DNA from: Actinomycetales bacterium
GTDB lineage: Bacteria; Actinomycetota; Actinomycetes; Propionibacteriales; Nocardioidaceae
NCBI GenBank assembly: GCA_012513165.1
Contig: JAAZCT010000094.1
Coordinates: forward strand, 1-6,034
Length of the DNA: 6,034 bases
Direction of reading: 5' to 3'
The notes beneath the pieces are model-generated. The model was not told the origin of the DNA, made no database searches, and worked only from the letters and a program-made list of their open reading frames with translations. A program made the translations under genes and the position numbers. Positions 1 through 5,135 of the stretch are shown here, piece after piece; positions within the stretch are counted from its first letter, which is position 1; every line of letters starts with the position of its first letter.

Positions 1-232
1 CGTTAATCCCCTCAGCCTCCAAAAGGCTTGGCACTTCAGGCCAAACCACAAAATGCGGCGTCGCGGGTTGGATCAACTGGTTGCAGCCCGGGCAGCGGTA
101 GGGCTTACTCGATGTGGCACCGGTGATAAAGCGCTGCCAGTACTCCCCCGCTCGTTTCGAAACGAGTTGCTCATTGCTGGGACGTGGCCCACGCGAACGC
201 GCCCGAGCGGCCGCTGCTTTTCGTTTCGACAT
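1..232 (-). CDS. Small CxxC zinc-ribbon-like protein, actinobacterial 'ATP/GTP-binding protein' family (partial)
   Basis: The reading frame opens at an ATG (complement of 230-232) and stays open for 77 codons to the left edge, so the C-terminal end lies outside the window. The N-terminus is basic and low in complexity (MSKRKAAAARARSRGPRP). It is followed by YRCPGCNQLIQPATPHFVVWP at about residues 45-65, with a Cys47-x2-Cys50 pair and His60. From memory this matches a family of roughly 90-110 residues, common in actinobacteria and often labelled 'ATP/GTP-binding protein', in which a second His/Cys cluster (HWH..CW) follows. That part would lie beyond the edge, so zinc binding is inferred. I see no nucleotide-binding motif, so the usual label is doubtful and the function is unknown. 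An AAGGAG (complement of 245-250) stands 12 bases before the ATG, a rather long spacing, but no closer in-frame start exists. The gene is divergent from the DUF2975 gene. Confidence 0.75.
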   Translation of the reverse strand, partial: MSKRKAAAARARSRGPRPSNEQLVSKRAGEYWQRFITGATSSKPYRCPGCNQLIQPATPHFVVWPEVPSLLEAEGIN

Positions 233-261
233 GACCCAATAATACTCCTTCAATAATTTTT

Positions 262-300
262 ACCATATCGATTGTCGTTATTATCGTTATTCGATATGGT
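262..300. promoter_or_regulatory. Operator-like inverted repeat in divergent spacer
   Basis: Two perfect 10-base arms, ACCATATCGA (262-271) and TCGATATGGT (291-300), face each other across 19 bases. The interior holds TCGTTATT twice (275-282 and 284-291), a 9-base period. The whole block is much more AT-rich than the flanking genes and ends 6 bases before the ATG at 307. A TATTAT at 279-284 could be a -10 box for the rightward gene, but I see no convincing -35. Position and symmetry suggest a binding site for a dimeric regulator, most simply the HTH protein encoded at 1050-1283. It may control both divergent genes. The partner is an inference; the repeat itself is seen directly. A cruciform or attenuator role is possible but less likely, because the centre is long. 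Confidence 0.6.
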
Positions 301-306
301 GGGGCT

Positions 307-1053
307 ATGACCAATTTCCTTATGTACTCCCCCGCCGCGACGCTACTTCTCGGCGGCTTCATCATCTTCATTGCGCTGGGGATACGCACTGCACTCCAGC
401 AAGACCCCGGGCCTCTGGCTGCTCGCATGACTCTCTGGATCAGTGGTATCTACATGGTTGTCCTCGTCTGGGCGTTTGGCAGTTATGTTGTCGATGCCGT
501 CGAGTTGGGAACAATTGATGTTCCGATCCCTGTCATCGCATATTTCCCCATCGACTCGCTGGACCCACAGTCCGCAAGCGACGGTCAAATCTTTGCTTCC
601 GGAGGGGAAGGGCTCCTCTCAGTTCGCTTGGAAGGCCTTCCGACGCCCTTCCTCGCAATACGTATGATTTCTACTGCGCTCGGGACAATCATCATTCTCA
701 CCTTGGCGCTTTCGATCTTCGCGCTCGCACGAAAGCGCTTATCTGGTGCACCACTTCTCGCGACTGCCGGCACCATCGCATGGCGCGGAACCGTGGTAAT
801 TGTCGTAGCCGCCAGCACCAAAGCCGCGATCGCCTGGATCAGCCTCGGGTGGTTTGTGGGGCGTTTTAACGAGAGCCTTGGTCAATACATGTCTAAGAAC
901 GAAAACTACGTCTTCGACATTCAACCTCTCGAGGACTTCCCGTGGCACCAAATTGAGTTTTGGCTTTCACTTGTTGCGCTCTTGTTCTGCGTGTTGGCCC
1001 TTATCTTGACGGCAAACGCCCGGTTGGAGAAAGAAACGGCGGGGCTTGTATGA
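307..1053 (+). CDS. DUF2975 family multi-pass membrane protein
   Basis: This 248-residue inner-membrane protein has hydrophobic segments at roughly residues 10-28, 42-64, 119-141, 157-185 and 214-236. A polar loop of about 50 residues (66-117) lies between the second and third. The last helix runs into a charged tail, ARLEKETAGLV, which resembles the conserved end of DUF2975 (YoaS-like) proteins, where a short R-L-x-x-(D/E)-x-x-x-L-V motif follows the final helix. The assignment is strengthened by the overlapping YozG-like HTH gene, the usual partner of this family. The biochemical role of DUF2975 is not established; a signalling or sensing role in the membrane is only a guess. The start at 307 has just a weak G-rich stretch (GGTGGGG) very close to the ATG, so the message may be leaderless or nearly so. 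An ATG at 322 is the alternative. The stop overlaps the next start (ATGA, 1050-1053). Confidence 0.8.
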   Translation: MTNFLMYSPAATLLLGGFIIFIALGIRTALQQDPGPLAARMTLWISGIYMVVLVWAFGSYVVDAVELGTIDVPIPVIAYFPIDSLDPQSASDGQIFASGGEGLLSVRLEGLPTPFLAIRMISTALGTIIILTLALSIFALARKRLSGAPLLATAGTIAWRGTVVIVVAASTKAAIAWISLGWFVGRFNESLGQYMSKNENYVFDIQPLEDFPWHQIEFWLSLVALLFCVLALILTANARLEKETAGLV

Positions 1054-1283
1054 CTCCCCCGCCCGAGGCCGAAGAACCCACAAACGTACGTTGCCGTCTC
1101 GACGAACTCCTCGAGGCGCGCAACCTCACCTTGACTGCGCTGAGCATCCGGGTCGGGGTGAGCGTCGTCAACCTTTCAGTGCTCAAAAACAATCGAGCAC
1201 GAGCGATTCGCTTCTCCACACTCGAGGCCATTTGCGTGGCACTCGACTGCGAGATCGGCGAACTGCTCGTGCTCGATCAATAA
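1050..1283 (+). CDS. YozG-like XRE/Cro-family helix-turn-helix regulator
   Basis: This 77-residue DNA-binding protein is almost entirely a single HTH_XRE/HTH_26 domain. Residues 13-24 (VRCRLDELLEAR) form helix 1. LTLTALSIRVGV (26-37) and SVVNLSVLKNN (38-48) form the helix-turn-helix. RAIRFSTLEAICVALDCEIGELL (51-73) is the hallmark C-terminal part, very close to YozG-type regulators (IRFSTLEAIC.ALDC..G.L). The start chosen is the ATG at 1050, overlapping the DUF2975 stop by 4 bases with GGCGGGG just upstream. An in-frame ATG at 960 would place 30 residues inside the DUF2975 frame and is rejected. The tight overlap implies translational coupling. It probably represses its own operon through the inverted repeat at 262-300; this is inferred from position. 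Small HTH proteins of this type are cytosolic dimers in related Cro/CI families. Confidence 0.88.
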   Translation: MTPPPEAEEPTNVRCRLDELLEARNLTLTALSIRVGVSVVNLSVLKNNRARAIRFSTLEAICVALDCEIGELLVLDQ

Positions 1284-1297
1284 CCCTCATTGAGGGT
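1283..1297. terminator. Short hairpin between convergent genes, weak bidirectional terminator candidate
   Basis: ACCCTC (1283-1288) and GAGGGT (1292-1297) can pair around a 3-base loop ATT. The element begins in the last base of the HTH stop codon and sits 9 bases from the end of the convergent dehydrogenase gene. There is no T-tract on either strand, so it is not a canonical intrinsic terminator. Such U-less hairpins are commonly proposed at actinobacterial gene ends. Confidence 0.4.
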
Positions 1298-1306
1298 CAA
1301 GGCTAC

Positions 1307-2497
1307 TCAGTACGTGTGGAAGCCAGCCTTGGTCTTGCGACCCAGCTTGCCTTCAGCCACAACCTTCTTGAGGCTTTCAGCAGGCGTCCAACCTTCGTGA
1401 CCGAAGGTTTCCACCAAAGTCGTCTGAATCGCGAGCGACACGTCGTTACCGACGACGTCGAGCAATTCGAACGGACCCATAGGCAACTTGGTGCCCTTCA
1501 TGGCCTCGTCGATTTCGGCGAGAGTGCCCTCGCCTGCTTCGTTGAACAAGATCGCATCGTTGAGGTACGGGAACAACAGCGCATTGACGATGAAGCCAGC
1601 ACGGTCGCCACAGGAAACAGGATGCTTCTTGGTGGCGAAGCAGAGCGCACGAACAGTCTCGTCCACGTCAGCAGCAGTGTCTTCGGTGGTGACAACTTCA
1701 ACCAACTTCATGATCGGAGCAGGGTTGAAGAAGTGCATGCCGATGACATCTTGCGGACGGCCGGTGACTGCAGCGCAATCAGCGATCGACAACGACGATG
1801 TCGTGGTGGCCAAGATCGCGCCTGGCTTGCAGATGCGGTCCAGATCTCGGAACAACTGGAGTTTGATGTCGAGGTCTTCAGCAATCGCTTCTACAACAAG
1901 GTCAACATCGGCGAGAGCTTCGCGTTCAGTAGCACCGGTCAAGCGAGCGAGGATCGCGTCCTTGCCTGCTTCATCCAACTTGCCCTTCGAGACTGAACGG
2001 TCGAGGTTCTTGGTGATGTATGCCAGAACGCCGTCAAGCTTCTCTTGCGAGCGGCCCACGAAGACGACGTCGAAACCGGACTGCGCGAATACCTGAGCGA
2101 TACCCGAAGCCATAGTTCCGGTGCCAACAACGCCAACGGACTTCACCGGGCGGCGGATTTCTGGAGCAGCGCCAGCATCGCCAGCAGCGGCCGCGAACGT
2201 GTCGCCAGCAGCAACGCGATCGAGCAAGGCCTGAGCAGGCTTGTGCAGATCGTCTGACGTCTTGGCGTACAAGGCTTCGAGACCGTCTACGACAGTCTGG
2301 GCGCCTAGCGCGTCGACGAGAGCCAAGGGGCCAATGGGGTAACCGCAACCGAAACGCATACCAGCGTCGATATCGGCAGCCGTGGCGTAACCGACGCCGT
2401 ACATAGTGGCAGCGTGGTTGAGGTAGGGGTACAGCAGCGTCCGAGCGATCTCGGCGTTGCGGTCGTCGGCTGTGATGCTATCGACGATTTCCTGCAT
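1307..2497 (-). CDS. 3-hydroxyacyl-CoA (3-hydroxybutyryl-CoA) dehydrogenase with extra N-terminal 3HCDH domain
   Basis: This 396-residue NAD(P)-dependent dehydrogenase interconverts 3-hydroxyacyl-CoA and 3-ketoacyl-CoA, probably with C4-type substrates, in the cytosol. The Rossmann domain spans about residues 117-297, with the dinucleotide loop VGVVGTGTMASG at 121-132. Its catalytic set matches the human HADH spacing: Ser234 (TTTSSLSI), His255 (GMHFFNPAP), Glu267 (KLVEV) and Asn305 (GFIVNALLFPYLN). The C-terminal 3HCDH domain runs 298-396 and ends with the family's GRKTKAGFHTY. Residues about 13-100 form a second copy of that helical domain (LLYPYLNHAATMYG, PIGPLALVDALG) placed before the Rossmann fold. 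It carries Arg19 where the catalytic Asn would be, so it is probably structural. The start is decided by AAGGAGA (complement of 2504-2510), 6 bases before the ATG at 2497. A longer frame to 2683 would run through the divergent lipoprotein start and is rejected. No partner gene is adjacent on the same strand. Confidence 0.9.
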   Translation of the reverse strand: MQEIVDSITADDRNAEIARTLLYPYLNHAATMYGVGYATAADIDAGMRFGCGYPIGPLALVDALGAQTVVDGLEALYAKTSDDLHKPAQALLDRVAAGDTFAAAAGDAGAAPEIRRPVKSVGVVGTGTMASGIAQVFAQSGFDVVFVGRSQEKLDGVLAYITKNLDRSVSKGKLDEAGKDAILARLTGATEREALADVDLVVEAIAEDLDIKLQLFRDLDRICKPGAILATTTSSLSIADCAAVTGRPQDVIGMHFFNPAPIMKLVEVVTTEDTAADVDETVRALCFATKKHPVSCGDRAGFIVNALLFPYLNDAILFNEAGEGTLAEIDEAMKGTKLPMGPFELLDVVGNDVSLAIQTTLVETFGHEGWTPAESLKKVVAEGKLGRKTKAGFHTY

Positions 2498-2600
2498 GCG
2501 GAATCTCCTTGAGATGATGATGGCGCGCCGAACCTGCGCGGACCGTTGGGGTACTCGTGACAGACTATCGGCAGATTGTTTGTTTTGGGATGGGAGTCCG
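2498..2600. promoter_or_regulatory. Divergent promoter spacer between dehydrogenase and lipoprotein-nucS genes
   Basis: These 103 bases separate two divergent translation starts, so promoters for both directions should lie here. The dehydrogenase ribosome binding site (2504-2510) and a GGGAG for the lipoprotein (2592-2596) are visible at the two ends. I see no convincing -35/-10 pair, no clear inverted repeat beyond the short palindrome GGCGCGCC (2522-2529), and no riboswitch-like structure. Confidence 0.35.
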
Positions 2601-2960
2601 ATGTCTATTCGTATAATCCTCGCCACATCTGTGATGGTGGCCGCAGGCTTGCTCGCTGGTTGCAGTTCACCAAGCGAGGCCACCGACCCCGCGCCGAAGC
2701 CAAGTTCACAATCAACGGAGCGCCTGGCCGAACTGGCTGGCAGTTGGCACGACGAACACGAGAACTGGACCGTTCACTTCAGTGACGACGGCACCTTCAC
2801 CGAAGACTTCCAAGGGAACCTCGAAGTTCGCACCGGCCTTTACACGGTCGTCGATGGCGTCGTCACGCTCGAAGGCGGCGATGGCAACAGCGACAAGGGC
2901 ACCGTCAAAGGCGACACTATTGAGTTCCGCTTGGGCACGCTGAAGCGAATGACTAACTGA
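2601..2960 (+). CDS. Small secreted lipoprotein with lipocalin-like β-rich domain
   Basis: This 119-residue protein begins with a type II signal peptide: charged start MSIR, a hydrophobic stretch at 5-18 and the lipobox LLAGC with the lipidated cysteine at 21. A Ser/Pro/Thr-rich linker follows (about 22-40). The mature domain (about 41-119) starts with [22 protein letters not shown] and continues with [16 protein letters not shown]. This 'GxW...F..DGTF...GxY...VTL' pattern is seen in small lipocalin-like or META-like β-barrel domains. No specific family or ligand can be named. The start at 2601 gives a proper signal peptide and has GGGAG 4 bases upstream. In-frame ATGs from 2457 would add 48 residues crossing the divergent dehydrogenase start and destroy the signal peptide. 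It ends 4 bases before nucS, so the two are probably co-transcribed, although a surface lipoprotein has no obvious link to mismatch repair. Confidence 0.82.
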   Translation: MSIRIILATSVMVAAGLLAGCSSPSEATDPAPKPSSQSTERLAELAGSWHDEHENWTVHFSDDGTFTEDFQGNLEVRTGLYTVVDGVVTLEGGDGNSDKGTVKGDTIEFRLGTLKRMTN

Positions 2961-2964
2961 ATCA

Positions 2965-3642
2965 ATGCGGTTGGTAGTAGCGCGTTGTCAGGTTGACTAC
3001 GCCGGAAAACTCACGGCCCACTTGCCCATGGCGACTCGGCTTTTGCTGGTGAAGAACGACGGCTCGGTGTTGGTGCATTCCGACGGTGGCTCGTACAAGC
3101 CACTCAACTGGATGAATCCCCCGTGTTCGCTCGTTGAACAAACCGCAGTCGATGGCACCCTCGAATGGCTGGTTGCGGCCCAAAAGACTGACGACACGCT
3201 GCGCATTCAGATCGAGGAAGTGCTGCACGATTCAGCACACGATCTCGGCGTGGATCCAGGCCTGCAAAAAGACGGCGTCGAAAAGCATTTGCAAGAGTTG
3301 CTGGCCGAACACACTGCCTCACTCGGCGAGGGCATGACGCTGGTTCGTCGCGAACACATGACAGCGATTGGCCCGGTCGATTTGTTGTGTCGGGACGCGA
3401 GCGGCTCGAGCATCGCGGTTGAGATCAAACGACGCGGCGAGATCGATGGTGTCGAGCAGTTAACGCGGTATCTCGAACTCATGAATCGCGATCCACACCT
3501 GCGTCCGGTGCGCGGGATCTTTGCGGCCCAAGAGATCAAGCCCCAAGCTCGCACGCTCGCCACCGATCGTGGGATTGAATGTGTCGTGGTGGACTACGAC
3601 GCGTTGCGCGGCTTCGAAGACGACCGCTTGCGCCTCTTTTAG
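2965..3642 (+). CDS. nucS: NucS/EndoMS mismatch-specific endonuclease
   Basis: This 225-residue nuclease carries out non-canonical mismatch repair in actinobacteria (and some archaea) that lack MutS/MutL. It cuts both strands at mismatches such as G-T and G-G. The N-terminal DNA-binding and dimerisation domain opens with [20 protein letters not shown] and includes [14 protein letters not shown] (43-56), nearly as in mycobacterial NucS. The C-terminal RecB-like PD-(D/E)xK domain shows GPVDLL with Asp139, then AVEIKRR with Glu153 and Lys155. This D-14-E-x-K spacing matches the archaeal enzymes. Gln164 in [10 protein letters not shown] is also a typical nuclease-domain residue. The last residues, DDRLRLF, look like the C-terminal β-clamp-binding tail of actinobacterial NucS. 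Full length matches the family. No Shine-Dalgarno is visible before the ATG, which lies 4 bases after the lipoprotein stop, so translational coupling is likely. Confidence 0.96.
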   Translation: MRLVVARCQVDYAGKLTAHLPMATRLLLVKNDGSVLVHSDGGSYKPLNWMNPPCSLVEQTAVDGTLEWLVAAQKTDDTLRIQIEEVLHDSAHDLGVDPGLQKDGVEKHLQELLAEHTASLGEGMTLVRREHMTAIGPVDLLCRDASGSSIAVEIKRRGEIDGVEQLTRYLELMNRDPHLRPVRGIFAAQEIKPQARTLATDRGIECVVVDYDALRGFEDDRLRLF

Positions 3643-3666
3643 CCCCAGTATCGCCCCGGAATCGGA

Positions 3667-4596
3667 CTATTTGCAGATGGCGAGGTTCGTCCAGATGCCG
3701 CGGTGGTCAGTTTCAGAGAACGTCAAGGTCTCGTGATCGAGAGTAACCATTTCTCGGGTTAGCACATGATCGATGTCTGTGAACGGTGGAAACGCACGAT
3801 CGTCCGGCCAGGTGGACTTACCCACGCGACCTACGGCCGAGTCCATCCGATGGCTGGCATCACGGAAAGCCGGATGGGCTCGCGAGGCATTGAAGTCCCC
3901 CGCCATGATGATTGGCTCGCCCTTGACGGTTCGTTGCCACATACCTAATTCTTGCAACCCGACGCGCCATTCGGGCAACCATTTGGGAATCGGCGGCTTG
4001 GGGTGCACGGCGCGCACTGTGACTCGCTTATCGCCTAGGAATAACTCGAGTCCAGGTTGCCCGAATGTCGCCGCTACTCCATCGACCTCAAACGGCTTGC
4101 CCTCGAACCGCGACAAAATGACTGTGCCGTCGGGGACTACTTCGTCGGGCGTGACTCCGCTACGGAACCGCAGGTCGCTGAGTTCTTCGCGAGCCATCAG
4201 ATCCTCGACATACGCCGTGTGAACCTCAGCCAAAATCAGCACGTCGACCTTGCGCTTGGCAACTTCTCGTGCCACCTCTTCGGGCGGCGCACTACTGAAC
4301 TCGGTGTTGAGAACCAGCACCGAAAGCCTGATGTCGCTGGGCGCGCAGTTCGAGACATTGACGTTGACGATCACAAGCGATGCTGCGAGCGCTGCTACGA
4401 AGAAGGCCGTCATCGACCACCAGGCTCGCGCGAACAGTGAGAGCACCAGACCAACAACAGCGACGATCGCCCACACGCGAATCAGTGCTTGAACCGGCGG
4501 TAGCCAATTCGGGAAAATGCTGTCGACCCAAGGTGTGAAAGCCAAAAACAGCGTCACCACTGCGGCGAAGGACAACCCGCCCCTCACAAGGCGCAA
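3667..4596 (-). CDS. Membrane-anchored endonuclease/exonuclease/phosphatase-family protein
   Basis: This 309-residue protein has three N-terminal membrane segments at roughly residues 8-25, 37-56 and 58-79. A catalytic domain of the DNase I/exonuclease III/inositol phosphatase fold follows. Visible family motifs are VLNTEF with Asn97, LILAEVH with Glu124, AVHPKPPIP with His198, AGDFNASRAHPAF with Asp234 and Asn236, DIDHVL with Asp274 and His277, and SETDHRGIW with Asp297 and His298. These supply the metal and catalytic residues, so it should be an active Mg-dependent phosphodiesterase or phosphatase. The substrate is unknown, and topology suggests the domain faces outside the cytoplasm. Similar actinobacterial proteins are annotated only as 'EEP family protein'. 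The longest start is a TTG (complement of 4594-4596), one base after the ferritin stop, with only a weak AGG-type site. A GTG at codon 4 and a TTG at codon 8 are alternatives, so the exact N-terminus is uncertain. It is the last gene of the mutase-ferritin unit. Confidence 0.85.
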   Translation of the reverse strand: MRLVRGGLSFAAVVTLFLAFTPWVDSIFPNWLPPVQALIRVWAIVAVVGLVLSLFARAWWSMTAFFVAALAASLVIVNVNVSNCAPSDIRLSVLVLNTEFSSAPPEEVAREVAKRKVDVLILAEVHTAYVEDLMAREELSDLRFRSGVTPDEVVPDGTVILSRFEGKPFEVDGVAATFGQPGLELFLGDKRVTVRAVHPKPPIPKWLPEWRVGLQELGMWQRTVKGEPIIMAGDFNASRAHPAFRDASHRMDSAVGRVGKSTWPDDRAFPPFTDIDHVLTREMVTLDHETLTFSETDHRGIWTNLAICK

Positions 4597-4597
4597 G

Positions 4598-5122
4598 TCA
4601 GGCGCCTGCGATCGGTGGCGCGGTGGGATCGGTACCTTCGCTGGTTTCTTCGCGAGCGACCCAGTCTTCGAGGCGTTCGTAGTTGTCTTTCGAGCGCGTG
4701 GCGACGGCCAGCAAGTCGCTCATCTTGGCGACTTCTTCGACTTGTTCCTTGATGAACCACTGCATGAACTGATCGGACGCATAATCGTTCGCTTCGCGGG
4801 CCAAACGAGTCAGCTGGTTGATCTGGTCCGTGACGCGCTTTTCTTGATCGAGCGCCAACTGGACCGGCTCGACGATGTCTGAGAAGTTCATGTTCGGTGC
4901 CTCGAGCGCCGGGATCACAACCTGCTCGTCTTTATCGAGGAGGTATTGGACCATCATCATGGCGTGTTCGCGTTCTTCGACGGCTTGTTCATAAAAAAGT
5001 GCCGCCATGCGAGGCATCGTGAGCGTGTCGTAATACGTCGCGATTGCAACATACTGCTGGTGGGCGCCGAACTCGTGCCCGATCTGCTCTTGAAGTTTGG
5101 TGACGAATGCGGATGCAGCCAT
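4598..5122 (-). CDS. ftn: Non-haem ferritin (FtnA/BfrB-like)
   Basis: This 174-residue iron-storage subunit should assemble into a 24-mer shell that oxidises Fe(II) and stores it as a ferric mineral in the cytosol. The ferroxidase ligands fall at exactly the E. coli FtnA numbers: Glu17 (IGHEFGAHQQY), Tyr24, Glu50 and His53 (VEEREHAM), Glu94 (LDQEKRV), Gln127 and Glu130 (IKEQVEEV). The third-site glutamates 49, 126 and 129 are also present, so it looks catalytically complete. The Met ligand of haem-binding bacterioferritin is not apparent, which supports plain ferritin. The C-terminal tail (about 158-174, TSEGTDPTAPPIAGA) is disordered-looking and extends past the last helix, as in mycobacterial BfrB. 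AAAGGA (complement of 5129-5134) stands 6 bases before the ATG. The upstream mutase stop is 13 bases away, leaving no room for its own iron-regulated promoter unless that lies inside the mutase gene. Confidence 0.95.
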   Translation of the reverse strand: MAASAFVTKLQEQIGHEFGAHQQYVAIATYYDTLTMPRMAALFYEQAVEEREHAMMMVQYLLDKDEQVVIPALEAPNMNFSDIVEPVQLALDQEKRVTDQINQLTRLAREANDYASDQFMQWFIKEQVEEVAKMSDLLAVATRSKDNYERLEDWVAREETSEGTDPTAPPIAGA

Positions 5123-5135
5123 GATGTGTCCTTTC

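Noticed and set aside
171..428. Minus-strand open frame across the divergent spacer and the DUF2975 start
   Set aside because: It overlaps two better-supported genes in other frames and would run through the inverted repeat.
960..1049. Upstream in-frame start for the HTH gene
   Set aside because: It lies inside the DUF2975 coding frame; the ATGA overlap at 1050 gives the normal length for this regulator family.
1046..1996. Long plus-strand open frame (316 codons) over the HTH and dehydrogenase genes
   Set aside because: It lies out of frame over the HTH gene and antisense to the dehydrogenase, whose catalytic motifs are unambiguous. Its translation is low-complexity and matches no family.
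1488..2096. Plus-strand open frame (202 codons) antisense to the dehydrogenase
   Set aside because: Ser/Thr/Ala/Arg-rich shadow translation typical of the strand opposite a GC-rich gene, with no recognisable domain.
2457..2600. Upstream in-frame starts for the lipoprotein
   Set aside because: They would bury the signal peptide behind 48 unrelated residues; the lipobox is correctly placed only with the ATG at 2601.
2498..2683. N-terminal extension of the dehydrogenase frame by 62 codons
   Set aside because: It would overlap the lipoprotein start region, shows no homology-like sequence, and a strong AAGGAGA sits correctly before the ATG at 2497.
3643..3666. Possible terminator between convergent nucS and EEP genes
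   Set aside because: The 24 bases form no clear stem-loop and have no T-tract that I can see.
3773..4440. Plus-strand open frames opposite the EEP gene
   Set aside because: Shadow frames; the minus strand carries all EEP catalytic motifs.
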